This document shows, piece by piece, positions 53,566 to 62,890 of a DNA stretch of 64,000 bases. Below the pieces are notes generated by a model that saw only the letters and a program-made list of their open reading frames with translations, was not told the origin of the DNA and did no database searches. The translations under genes were made by a program, and so were the position numbers. Within the stretch, counting starts at the first letter, position 1, and each line of letters opens with the position of its first letter. Source of the stretch: Microbacterium esteraromaticum (GTDB taxonomy: Bacteria > Actinomycetota > Actinomycetes > Actinomycetales > Microbacteriaceae); assembly GCF_016907315.1 (NCBI RefSeq), contig NZ_JAFBBS010000001.1, positions 620,001-684,000 of the forward strand. Direction: 5' to 3'.

Positions 53566-55014
53566 GTGCCCACAGCCGCAGCCAACATCGGAGTCGTCGG
53601 ACTCGCCGTCATGGGTTCGAACCTGGCCCGCAACCTCGCCAGCCGCGAGGGCAACACGGTGGCGGTCCTGAACCGCTCGCGGGCGAAGACCGACGAGCTC
53701 GTGTCGCTGCATCCGGAGGCGGGCTTCGTGCCGACCTTCTCGTACGAGGAGTTCGCCGCTTCGCTGCAGAAGCCGCGCACCGCGATCATCATGGTCAAGG
53801 CGGGACTCGGCACCGACGCCGTCATCGACGAGCTGGTGCGTGTCTTCGAACCAGGTGACATCATCGTCGACGGCGGCAACGCCTACTTCCCCGACACGAT
53901 CCGCCGCGAGCAGGCGGTTCGCGAGACCGGCATCAACTTCGTCGGTGCGGGCATCTCGGGCGGCGAAGAGGGGGCACTGCTCGGCCCGAGCATCATGCCT
54001 GGCGGCTCGGACGAGTCGTGGGTGACCCTGGGTCCCATCCTCGAGTCGATCGCCGCGGTCGCCGAGGGCGAGCCCTGCGTGACGCACGTCGGCCACGGCG
54101 GCGCCGGCCACTTCGTGAAGATGGTGCACAACGGCATCGAGTACGCCGACATGCAGCTCATCGCCGAGGCCTATGACCTGATCCGTCGCGGCACGGGCAA
54201 GTCGCCCGCCGAGATCGCCGACATCTTCGCCGAGTGGAACACCGGCGAGCTGGAGTCGTACCTGATCGAGATCACCGCCGAGGTGCTGCGCCAGATCGAT
54301 GCCGAGACGGGCCAGCCGCTGGTCGACGTGATCGTCGACCAGGCCGGCGCCAAGGGCACCGGCGCATGGACCGTGCAGACGGCTCTCGCTCTCGGCGTTC
54401 CTGTGTCGGGCATCGCCGAGGCGACCTTCGCGCGCTCCCTCTCATCTCACCCCGAGCAGCGCGCCGTCGCCGCCCACCTCCCCGGCCCCGAGGGCGACTT
54501 CGTCGTCGACGACGCCGACGCCTTCATCGAGGACGTGCGCCTGGCGCTGTACGCGTCGAAGATCGTCGCGTACAGCCAGGGCTTCGACGAGATCCGCGCC
54601 GGCGCTGTCGAGTACGGCTGGACGATCGACCTCGGCGCCGTCTCCAAGATCTGGCGCGCGGGATGCATCATCCGCGCCCAGTTCCTGAACCGCATCGCCG
54701 AGGCCTATGCGGGCGAGCCCGATCTGCCCGCGCTGCTCACCGCACCGTACTTCGCCGAGGCTCTTTCGCGCGGTCAGGCCTCGTGGCGCCGCGTCGTCAT
54801 CGCGGCGGCTCAGGCCGGCATCCCTGCCCCGGCGTTCTCGTCCTCGCTGTCGTACTACGACGGCATCCGTGCAGACCGCCTGCCCGCAGCGCTCGTGCAG
54901 GGACAGCGCGACTTCTTCGGCGCGCACACCTACCGTCGTATCGACAAGGACGGCACCTTCCACACTCTGTGGTCGGGCGACCGCACCGAGATCCCGGCGG
55001 TCGACACGCACTGA
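53566..55014 (+). CDS. gnd: 6-phosphogluconate dehydrogenase (decarboxylating)
   Basis: 482-residue enzyme of the pentose phosphate pathway, converting 6-phosphogluconate to ribulose-5-phosphate with CO2 release. N-terminal Rossmann fold with NIGVVGLAVMGSNLARNLAS; catalytic region GISGGEEGALLGPSIMPGG; GHGGAGHFVKMVHNGIEYAD with the conserved Lys/Asn; C-terminal all-helical domain. The GTG start has GGAG 6 nt upstream. It is convergent with the sugar-acid operon, which encodes the gluconokinase that would make its substrate, and separated from it by a strong terminator. Confidence 0.96.
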   Translation: MPTAAANIGVVGLAVMGSNLARNLASREGNTVAVLNRSRAKTDELVSLHPEAGFVPTFSYEEFAASLQKPRTAIIMVKAGLGTDAVIDELVRVFEPGDIIVDGGNAYFPDTIRREQAVRETGINFVGAGISGGEEGALLGPSIMPGGSDESWVTLGPILESIAAVAEGEPCVTHVGHGGAGHFVKMVHNGIEYADMQLIAEAYDLIRRGTGKSPAEIADIFAEWNTGELESYLIEITAEVLRQIDAETGQPLVDVIVDQAGAKGTGAWTVQTALALGVPVSGIAEATFARSLSSHPEQRAVAAHLPGPEGDFVVDDADAFIEDVRLALYASKIVAYSQGFDEIRAGAVEYGWTIDLGAVSKIWRAGCIIRAQFLNRIAEAYAGEPDLPALLTAPYFAEALSRGQASWRRVVIAAAQAGIPAPAFSSSLSYYDGIRADRLPAALVQGQRDFFGAHTYRRIDKDGTFHTLWSGDRTEIPAVDTH

Positions 55015-55040
55015 GCAGCGAGCTGCGCCACGCGCTCAGC

Positions 55041-55075
55041 AGAAGGGGGCCGCGGCATCGCCGCGGCCCCCTTCT
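55041..55075. terminator. Bidirectional terminator between gnd and the sugar-acid operon
   Basis: 16-bp perfect stem (AGAAGGGGGCCGCGGC with its complement) and a 3-nt loop. Its right arm lies 14 bp before the stop of the convergent dehydratase gene. Confidence 0.8.
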
Positions 55076-55088
55076 GCTCTGCGTCAGC

Positions 55089-56327
55089 TCACCAATCGTG
55101 CACGGTGCCGTCGGCGAGACGGTTGTACGGCAGGTAGGCCTGCTGGTACGGGTACTTCCCCGCCTCGTCGAGGTCGAGCTGCACCCCCAAGCCGGGCTCG
55201 TCGCCGGGGTGCAGCATTCCGCCCTGCCAGGTGAACGACTGCTGGAAGACGGCGTTCGTCCTGCTGCCGTGCTGCATGTACTCCTGGATGCCGAAGTTGT
55301 GGATCGCCAGGCCGAGGTGCATGGCCGCTGCCATCCCGACCGGTGAGATGTCGGTCGGGCCGTGCATGCCGGACCGGATCTGGTACTGCGCCGCATAGTC
55401 GAGCACGCGTCGGAGGTGGCTGATGCCCCCGGTGTGCGTGACGGCGCTGCGCACGTAGTCGATCAGCTGCTCGCGGATGATCTGCTGGTAGTCCCAGACG
55501 GTGTTGAAGATCTCGCCGATCGCCAGCGGGGTCGTGGTGTGCTGGCGAACCAGACGGAGTGCCTCCTGGTTCTCGGCGGGCGTGCAGTCCTCGAGCCAGA
55601 ACAGGTCGTAGGGCTCGAGCGACTTGCCCAGTTGCGCGGCCTGGATCGGGGTCATCCTGTGGTGACCGTCGTGCAGCAGCGGCAGCTCGGGACCGAATTC
55701 GTTCCGAACGGCCTCGAAGACGGTCGGCACGTGCCGCAGGTAGCTGCGGGTGTCCCAGTCCTCTTCGGACGGGTAGGCGCCGCGCTGGGCTGGCTCGTGG
55801 TCGTACCGAGTGCCGGCGTTCGCCTCGAAGGTCGCGTTCGAGGCGATCCCGTAGATCGACTTCAGACCCGGGACACCCGTCTGGATGCGGATCGCGCGAT
55901 AGCCCTGATCCAGGTGGCTGCGGACGCTGTCGAAGAGCTCGGGCAGCGACTTTCCCGAGGCGTGCCCGTAGGCGAGCAGGCCCGTGCGGCTCGCTCCGCC
56001 CAGCAGCTGGTACAGCGGCATCCCCGCGGCCTTCGCCTTGATGTCCCACAGCGCGACGTCGACGGCGGCGATGGCCGCCATCGTGACCGGCCCGCGGCGC
56101 CAGTACGCCGAGCGGTAGAGGAACTGCCAGGTGTCCTCGATGCGATGCGCGTCCCGGCCGATGAGCAGCGGGACGACGTGTTCGGTCAGGTAGGACACGA
56201 CGGCCATCTCGCGTCCGTTGAGGGTGGCGTCGCCCAGTCCCGTCAGACCGTCGTCCGTCGTCAGCTTGAGCGTGACGAAGTTGCGGTCGGGGCTGGTGAC
56301 GATCACCTCGGCCTTGTCGATGATCAC
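55089..56327 (-). CDS. manD: ManD-type dehydratase (enolase superfamily)
   Basis: 412-residue enzyme matching D-mannonate dehydratase (also called RspA). Metal ligands and catalysts are in [11 protein letters not shown] (Asp, His), FWLEDCTP (Glu) and LAIGEIFNT (Glu); the Arg/Tyr pair appears in RIQTGVPG and GTRYDHEP. By homology it would turn D-mannonate or a related aldonate into 2-keto-3-deoxygluconate. The start is GTG at 56327, with AGAGGA 10 nt upstream. It is the last gene of the minus-strand locus and follows another dehydratase. KDG kinase and aldolase are not in the window. Confidence 0.9.
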   Translation of the reverse strand: MIIDKAEVIVTSPDRNFVTLKLTTDDGLTGLGDATLNGREMAVVSYLTEHVVPLLIGRDAHRIEDTWQFLYRSAYWRRGPVTMAAIAAVDVALWDIKAKAAGMPLYQLLGGASRTGLLAYGHASGKSLPELFDSVRSHLDQGYRAIRIQTGVPGLKSIYGIASNATFEANAGTRYDHEPAQRGAYPSEEDWDTRSYLRHVPTVFEAVRNEFGPELPLLHDGHHRMTPIQAAQLGKSLEPYDLFWLEDCTPAENQEALRLVRQHTTTPLAIGEIFNTVWDYQQIIREQLIDYVRSAVTHTGGISHLRRVLDYAAQYQIRSGMHGPTDISPVGMAAAMHLGLAIHNFGIQEYMQHGSRTNAVFQQSFTWQGGMLHPGDEPGLGVQLDLDEAGKYPYQQAYLPYNRLADGTVHDW

Positions 56328-56349
56328 TGCAGATTGTCCTCTCGTTCGT

Positions 56350-57498
56350 TCACCACTCCGCCGCCGATCCGTCGGGATGACGCCAGAGGGGGTTCTGCCA
56401 TGGCTGCCAGCGCGATGCCGCGTCGCGGACCGCGCTCTCGTCGACCTCGATCCCGAGTCCAGGCGCGGTCAGGCGCTCGAAGCAGCCGTCGACGAAGCGC
56501 AGCGGCTCGGTGTCGACCACGTAGTCGAGCACCTCCGCGCCCTGGTTGTAATGGATCCCGATCGACTGCTCCTGGATCAGGTGGTTCGGCGAGGCGAAAG
56601 CCACCTGAAGGCACGACGCCAGCGCGATGGGACCAAGCGGGCAGTGCGGGGCGATCATCGCATCGAAGGCCTCCGCCATGGCGGCGATGCGCCGCACCTC
56701 TGAGATGCCGCCGGCATGCGACAGATCGGGCTGGAGGATGGCGACGCCTGCCTGCAGCGACGGGATGAACTCCTGGCGCGAGTACAGCCGCTCCCCCGTC
56801 GCGATCGGGATGCTGGTCGATTCCACGATCCGCTCGATCATGTGCGTGTTCTCGGGCACGACAGGCTCTTCCAGGAAGAACGGATGCAGGGGCTCGAGCA
56901 GCGGCGCGAGTCTGCGGGCCGTCGCGATCGTGAAGCGTCCGTGAAGGTCGACTGCCACGTCGCGATCAGGACCGAGCACCTCGCGGGCGCTGGCCACCCT
57001 GGCCACGACGCGGTCGAGCTCGGCGACGGAGCCGTTCCTGCTCATCCGGCCCGAGGCGTTCATCTTCACGGCGGTGAGCCCGACGGCCACCTGCGCGGAG
57101 ATGTGATCGGCGACCTCGTCGGGGTCGTCGCCTCCGACCCAGCCGTAGGCACGGATGCGATCGCGCACGGCGCCGCCGAGCAGATCGTGCACTGGCACCC
57201 CGAGGCGCTTGCCCTTGAGGTCCCACAGCGCCTGGTCTATGCCGGCGACCGCACTGGCCAGCACGGCGCCCCCACGGTAGAACTGCCCCTTGGTGAGCAC
57301 CTGCCAGTGGTCCTCGATGCGGTCGGGGTCCTTGCCGACGAGGTAGGCGGCGAACTGGACGACGGCGGCCGCGACGACGTCTGCGTACCCCTCGAGCGAA
57401 CCCTCTCCCCAGCCGACGAGGCCGTCGTCGGTCTCGATCCTCACGAACAGCCAGCGAGGCGCGACCGGCAGCGCCTCAACCCTCGCGATGGCGCTCAC
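56350..57498 (-). CDS. Galactonate dehydratase-like enzyme (enolase superfamily)
   Basis: 382 residues of the mandelate racemase/muconate lactonising family, close in motifs to DgoD. Metal ligands VAVDLHGRF (Asp, His), [11 protein letters not shown] (Glu) and IATGERLYS (Glu), and the His base in [11 protein letters not shown]. Product would be 2-keto-3-deoxygalactonate or -gluconate, depending on substrate. The GTG start has GGGGGAGG 4 nt upstream and overlaps the gluconokinase stop (GTGA). The frame is open far upstream but the start is well supported. Substrate is inferred only by family. Confidence 0.88.
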   Translation of the reverse strand: MSAIARVEALPVAPRWLFVRIETDDGLVGWGEGSLEGYADVVAAAVVQFAAYLVGKDPDRIEDHWQVLTKGQFYRGGAVLASAVAGIDQALWDLKGKRLGVPVHDLLGGAVRDRIRAYGWVGGDDPDEVADHISAQVAVGLTAVKMNASGRMSRNGSVAELDRVVARVASAREVLGPDRDVAVDLHGRFTIATARRLAPLLEPLHPFFLEEPVVPENTHMIERIVESTSIPIATGERLYSRQEFIPSLQAGVAILQPDLSHAGGISEVRRIAAMAEAFDAMIAPHCPLGPIALASCLQVAFASPNHLIQEQSIGIHYNQGAEVLDYVVDTEPLRFVDGCFERLTAPGLGIEVDESAVRDAASRWQPWQNPLWRHPDGSAAEW

Positions 57499-58022
57499 GC
57501 CGCCTCCCCCGTGTCTGCGAGGTAGTCGGCGAGGATCTGCTCGACCACGTCGTCGGGGCTCTGCTCGACGCTCACCTGGATGCCCCGCTCGTCTGGCTCG
57601 AGGGGCTCGAGCGTGTCGTACTGCGATTGCAGCAGAGTCGGAGGCATGTACTCGTGGCTGCGCGCCGCGATGCGCGAGGCGATCAGCTCGATGGGCCCCC
57701 ACGGCTCGACGATGTACAGCGAAGGCGCATGGGCGCGCAGCGTGTCGCGGTACGCCCGCTTGAGCGCCGAGCAGGCGACGACGGCTCCGCCCGTGGCGGC
57801 GTGCGCGGCGATGGTGTCGCCGACGAGCCGCAGCCACGGCTCGCGGTCGGCGTCGTCGAGCGGTGTTCCGGCGGCCATCAGCGCGACGTTGCGGGCGGGG
57901 TGCAGGCTGTCGCCATCGATGAACGGCACCCCGAGGCGGGTGGCGAGCATCCGTCCCGTGGTGGTCTTGCCGATGCCCTGCACGCCCATGACGACGATCG
58001 CGACGGGTGATCTGTGCGACAT
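57495..58022 (-). CDS. gntK: Gluconokinase
   Basis: 175-residue P-loop kinase phosphorylating gluconate to 6-phosphogluconate. The P-loop reads GVQGIGKTTTGR (family usually GVSGSGKST); IDGDSLHPARN and the CSALKRAYRD motif are conserved. ATG at 58022 is preferred because AAGGG lies 6 nt before it; ATG at 58028 overlaps the permease stop (ATGA) but has no free ribosome site. The product is the substrate of the convergent gnd gene. Confidence 0.9.
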   Translation of the reverse strand: MSHRSPVAIVVMGVQGIGKTTTGRMLATRLGVPFIDGDSLHPARNVALMAAGTPLDDADREPWLRLVGDTIAAHAATGGAVVACSALKRAYRDTLRAHAPSLYIVEPWGPIELIASRIAARSHEYMPPTLLQSQYDTLEPLEPDERGIQVSVEQSPDDVVEQILADYLADTGEAA

Positions 58023-58024
58023 GG

Positions 58025-58906
58025 TCATCCCTTCGTCGCGCCGGCGGTCAGGCCGGAGACGATGTAGCGCTGGGTGAACAGCGCGATCAGCATGATCGGG
58101 GTGGTGACGACGACGGATGCCGCCATCAGGGCGCCCCAGTCGATCGAGGCGTACCCGATGAAGTCGAAGATCGCCACGGGCAGGGTCTTGGTCGACTGCC
58201 CGGCCAGCACCAGCGCGAACATGAAGTTGTTCCACGAGAAGATGAACGACAGGATCGTCGCGGTCGCGATGCCGGGCACGGACAGCGGCAGCGTGATGCG
58301 GTAGAACGCGCCGATCGCTGTGAGCCCGTCGACCTGCGCCGACTCCTCGAGCTCTTCGGGGAGCTGGTCGAAGAACGACATCATGATGTAGAGGATCAGC
58401 GGCAGCGACACGAACATGTGCGACAGGATCAGCGGCAGGTAGCCGCCGGTCATCTTCAGCTGGGCGAAGATGAAGTACCACGGCACCAGCAGGCTGACGC
58501 CGGGGATGATGCGGGCCAGCAGCACGACCAGCGCTGAGCGGTTCATGAGGAACCGGCTCATCGCATACGCGGCCGGCACCGCGAGCAGCAGCGAGAGCCC
58601 CGTCGCCATGAACGCGACGAAGAACGAGTTCCAGATGTAGACGAGGTAGTTGCCGCGGCTCGGGTCGAACACCGTGTCGTAGTTCTGCAGAGTGGGCTCG
58701 AACAGCAGCGCCTGGCTGGCGTCGTAGATCTGCACATTGAGCTTGAAGCTCGCGAGCACCATCCACACGATGGGGCCGAGGAAGGCGAGCACGATGAGGG
58801 CGAGGCCGACGAAGCGACCGACCGAGCCCCAGCGGAACTTGCGGCGACGGATCAGCGGCGCGGGTCCAGGCGCGACCAGTGCGCGGGTGTGGGTGGCGGA
58901 GGTCAT
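58025..58906 (-). CDS. Carbohydrate ABC transporter permease (MalG-like)
   Basis: 293 residues, six membrane helices, with the EAA loop in EELEESAQVDGLTAIGAFYRI. The N-terminus is a 35-residue cytosolic segment. The ATG overlaps the stop of the first permease (ATGA). It should pair with the permease at 58903-59829 and the binding protein at 59891-61201. No ATPase gene is in the locus. Confidence 0.92.
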   Translation of the reverse strand: MTSATHTRALVAPGPAPLIRRRKFRWGSVGRFVGLALIVLAFLGPIVWMVLASFKLNVQIYDASQALLFEPTLQNYDTVFDPSRGNYLVYIWNSFFVAFMATGLSLLLAVPAAYAMSRFLMNRSALVVLLARIIPGVSLLVPWYFIFAQLKMTGGYLPLILSHMFVSLPLILYIMMSFFDQLPEELEESAQVDGLTAIGAFYRITLPLSVPGIATATILSFIFSWNNFMFALVLAGQSTKTLPVAIFDFIGYASIDWGALMAASVVVTTPIMLIALFTQRYIVSGLTAGATKG

Positions 58907-59829
58907 GACTCCCGGCCCTTTCTCTGCATCTGCAGCACCCAGATGACAGCGAGGATGATGAGGAAGAAGAGGATCAGCACCGCCGAGGCGAGGCCGTACT
59001 CGTTGTAGTCGAAGCTCAGGCCGTACGCGTAGACGTTCAGGGTCTCGACGTCGTGCGAAGACCCGCCGCCCTTGCCCTTGGTGGCGTAGAGGATGTCGAA
59101 CGTCTTCAGCGCGTCGATTCCGCGCAGCAGCACGGCCGCGATGATGACGGGACGCATCAGCGGAACGGTGACGAACCAGAAGCGCTGCCATGCGTTCGCG
59201 CCGTCGACGCGGGCCGCCTCCTGGGTCTCCTCGGGCAGTCCGGTGAGACCGGCGAGCAGGATGAGGGCGACCATCGGCGTCCACTGCCAGACGTCGACGA
59301 ATATCAGGGTGGACAGCGAGGTGGCGGGGTCGGCGAGCCAGGGCTGCGGTGCGATGCCGACCCACGAGAGCATCTCGTTGACGAAGCCGATGTTGGGCTC
59401 GAACAGCAGGCGCCACATCATGCCAACGGCGACGGGGGTGGCGACGAGGGGCAGCAGCACGATCGTGCGGACCACGCCCTGGCCCCGGAACGGCTTCCAG
59501 AGCAGAAGGGCGATGATCATGCCGAGGATGAGCTCGAAGAAGAGGGCGCCGGCCGTGAAGTACACCGTGCGGCCCACCGAGGGCCAGAAGCGCTCGGTGT
59601 CGGTCAGCGCCTCCGCGTAGTTCTCGAAGCCGATGAAGTCGAAGTCGCGACGGACGGAGCGCTTCGAATCGGTGAAGCCGAGGTAGATGGTCCATCCCAG
59701 CGGGATGGCGAGCATCAGCAGGGTGAAGACCATCGACGGGCCGGCGAGGACCCATTTGCGGTGGCGGTCGGCCCAGCGGCTGAAGCGCTCGCGCGCGCCC
59801 ACCTCGGGAACGGTCGGGGATGCGGTCAT
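58903..59829 (-). CDS. Carbohydrate ABC transporter permease (MalF/UgpA-like)
   Basis: 308 residues with six hydrophobic segments and the EAA motif EETQEAARVDGANAWQRFWF. ATG at 59829 fits; the upstream GGA is weakly placed. Separated from the binding-protein gene by a 14-bp hairpin. Confidence 0.92.
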   Translation of the reverse strand: MTASPTVPEVGARERFSRWADRHRKWVLAGPSMVFTLLMLAIPLGWTIYLGFTDSKRSVRRDFDFIGFENYAEALTDTERFWPSVGRTVYFTAGALFFELILGMIIALLLWKPFRGQGVVRTIVLLPLVATPVAVGMMWRLLFEPNIGFVNEMLSWVGIAPQPWLADPATSLSTLIFVDVWQWTPMVALILLAGLTGLPEETQEAARVDGANAWQRFWFVTVPLMRPVIIAAVLLRGIDALKTFDILYATKGKGGGSSHDVETLNVYAYGLSFDYNEYGLASAVLILFFLIILAVIWVLQMQRKGRES

Positions 59830-59848
59830 GATGCGTCCAAAGGTCGGT

Positions 59849-59880
59849 CCGCACCGCCCCGCGACGGCGGGGCGGTGCGG
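59849..59880 (-). terminator. Intra-operon hairpin between binding protein and permease genes
   Basis: 14-bp perfect stem (CCGCACCGCCCCGC with its complement) and a 4-nt loop, 10 nt after the binding-protein stop. As in the nucleoside operon, it probably sets binding protein expression above that of the permeases. Confidence 0.6.
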
Positions 59881-59890
59881 GATCGGATCG

Positions 59891-61201
<1,311 letters not shown>

Positions 61202-61267
61202 TGTGACTCCATCCTGTGCCGGGCTCCCTCGCTGCGGCACTGTTCAGATGCGGGGTTACATCTGCCC

Positions 61268-61280
61268 TATCGACACGATA
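61268..61280. promoter_or_regulatory. Candidate GntR operator in the divergent promoter
   Basis: TATCG-ACA-CGATA, a 5-3-5 inverted repeat located between the divergent binding-protein gene and gntR-type regulator gene, about 67 bp from each. Assignment to the regulator is inferred from position. Confidence 0.4.
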
Positions 61281-61299
61281 ACCGCCAAAAGTATGACAA

Positions 61300-61328
61300 T
61301 TCAACCCTCGTTGCCTAAAAGATATGCT
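61300..61328 (+). promoter_or_regulatory. Promoter of the GntR-family regulator (leaderless)
   Basis: TTCAAC (-35-like) and TATGCT (-10) are separated by 17 bp. The -10 ends 6 nt before the ATG at 61335. Confidence 0.6.
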
Positions 61329-61334
61329 CTACAC

Positions 61335-62114
61335 ATGCCGTCGCCTCTGACCCCGCCGCACGTGCCGCTCGCCGTGACCGGCGATCTGCGCAATCTCGTG
61401 CTCGACACCCTCGGCCGCGAGATCTGCTCGGGCGCCATCGGCCCCGAGTCCACGTTCACCACGGAGTCGGTGGAGGGCCGCTTTCAGGTCTCACGGCCGG
61501 TGGTCAGAGAGGCCTTGCGCGCCCTCGAGGCCCTCGGCCTGGTCGTGTCGAAGAGACGCGTGGGCGTGCGGGTGCAGCCACTCGCCCAGTGGAACGTCTA
61601 CGACCTCCAGGTGATCCGGTGGCGCCTGGCGGGCCCCAGTCGAGTCGCGCAGCTGCGCTCGCTGACCGAGCTCCGCGGAGCCATCGAGCCGGCGGCCGCT
61701 CGGCTCGCCGCCCTGCGCGCGCCCCTCAACCAGGCCAGCGAGCTCGTCGGGCTCTCCGGCAGGCTCTGGGCCGCAGGCCGCAAGGGCGACACCGAGGGAT
61801 TCCTGCAGCTGGACCGCGAGTTCCACGCGCTGGTGCTCGAGATGAGCGGCAATGAGATGTTCGCCAAGATGCATCACCTCGTCGATGAAGTGCTCTCCGG
61901 CCGCACCCACTATGGGCTCATGCCGCAGTATCCCGCGCACGAGGCGCTGCAGATGCACGTCGACATAGCGACCGCGATCCAGGCCGGCAACGCTGAGAAG
62001 GCCGCTTCGGCGATGATCGCGATCATGGAGCGGACCATGAACGAGATGCGCTCGATATGGGAGCAGCAGGCCACAGAGCTGCCCTCGACCGACCCGGACT
62101 CAGAGCGCTCATAG
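61335..62114 (+). CDS. GntR-family transcriptional regulator (FadR/FCD type)
   Basis: 259 residues. N-terminal winged helix (about 10-80) with TTESVEGRFQVSRPVVREAL and LVVSKRRVGVRV. C-terminal all-helical FCD domain (about 95-240), with a metal/ligand pocket including Asp/His (QLDREFHALVLEMSGN, EHEALQMHVD-like HEALQMHVDI). Members regulate sugar-acid catabolism (UxuR, ExuR, DgoR). It is divergent from the sugar-acid operon, which makes it the likely regulator with an aldonate or uronate as inducer. Confidence 0.92.
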   Translation: MPSPLTPPHVPLAVTGDLRNLVLDTLGREICSGAIGPESTFTTESVEGRFQVSRPVVREALRALEALGLVVSKRRVGVRVQPLAQWNVYDLQVIRWRLAGPSRVAQLRSLTELRGAIEPAAARLAALRAPLNQASELVGLSGRLWAAGRKGDTEGFLQLDREFHALVLEMSGNEMFAKMHHLVDEVLSGRTHYGLMPQYPAHEALQMHVDIATAIQAGNAEKAASAMIAIMERTMNEMRSIWEQQATELPSTDPDSERS

Positions 62115-62158
62115 CAAAACCTATGGATTCTCGATGAAACGCACCCGAGAATGGCCTC

Positions 62159-62887
62159 ATGAGCACCGAGCACCCCGAACTGCGTCGACCTGACGGAACT
62201 CCGCTGCGCATCCTCGCCGTCGACGACGAGCCGATGCTCACCGACCTGCTCGCCATGGCGCTGCGCATGGAGGGCTGGGAGGTGCGCACGGCCGCATCGG
62301 GCCTCGAGGCCCTGCAGGTCGCGCGCGACTTCGAGCCGGATGCCCTGGTGCTCGACGTCATGATGCCCGACCTGGACGGCATGAGCGTGCTGCGTCGGCT
62401 GCGCGAGTCGGGCAATCTCGTGCCGGTGGTCTTCCTCACCGCGAAAGACGCCGTCGCCGACCGCATCGCCGGGCTCACCGCCGGCGGCGACGACTACGTC
62501 ACGAAGCCGTTCAGCCTCGAGGAGGTGATCGCACGGCTGCGCGCGGTCATCCGCCGCTCAGGCCAGGTCCACGCAGACGACGAGCAGTCCATCCTGCGCG
62601 TGGCCGACCTGTCGCTGAACGAGGACAGTCATGAGGTCATGCGCGGCGACGACGAGATCGAGCTGACGGCGACCGAGTTCGAGCTGCTGCGCTTCCTCAT
62701 GCGCAACGAGCGGCGCGTGCTGTCGAAGGCGCAGATCCTCGACCGCGTGTGGAGCTACGATTTCGGCGGCAAGTCATCGGTGGTCGAGCTCTACATCTCG
62801 TACCTGCGCAAGAAGATCGATGCGGGGCGCACTCCCCTGCTGCACACCGTGCGTGGCGTCGGCTACATGATCAAAGCACCGCAGTAG
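62159..62887 (+). CDS. OmpR/PhoB-type response regulator
   Basis: 242 residues. Receiver domain with acidic pair in ILAVDDEPM, phospho-Asp in LVLDVMMPDLDG and Lys in YVTKPFSLEE. C-terminal winged helix with LTATEFELLRFLMRNERRVLSKAQI and VRGVGYMIKA. GAGAAT lies 6 nt before the ATG, a weak leaderless-type signal. It overlaps nothing but is followed 3 bp later by its histidine kinase. Resembles the TcrA/TrcR and MprA groups of Actinobacteria. Stimulus unknown. Confidence 0.93.
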   Translation: MSTEHPELRRPDGTPLRILAVDDEPMLTDLLAMALRMEGWEVRTAASGLEALQVARDFEPDALVLDVMMPDLDGMSVLRRLRESGNLVPVVFLTAKDAVADRIAGLTAGGDDYVTKPFSLEEVIARLRAVIRRSGQVHADDEQSILRVADLSLNEDSHEVMRGDDEIELTATEFELLRFLMRNERRVLSKAQILDRVWSYDFGGKSSVVELYISYLRKKIDAGRTPLLHTVRGVGYMIKAPQ

Positions 62888-62890
62888 CCC

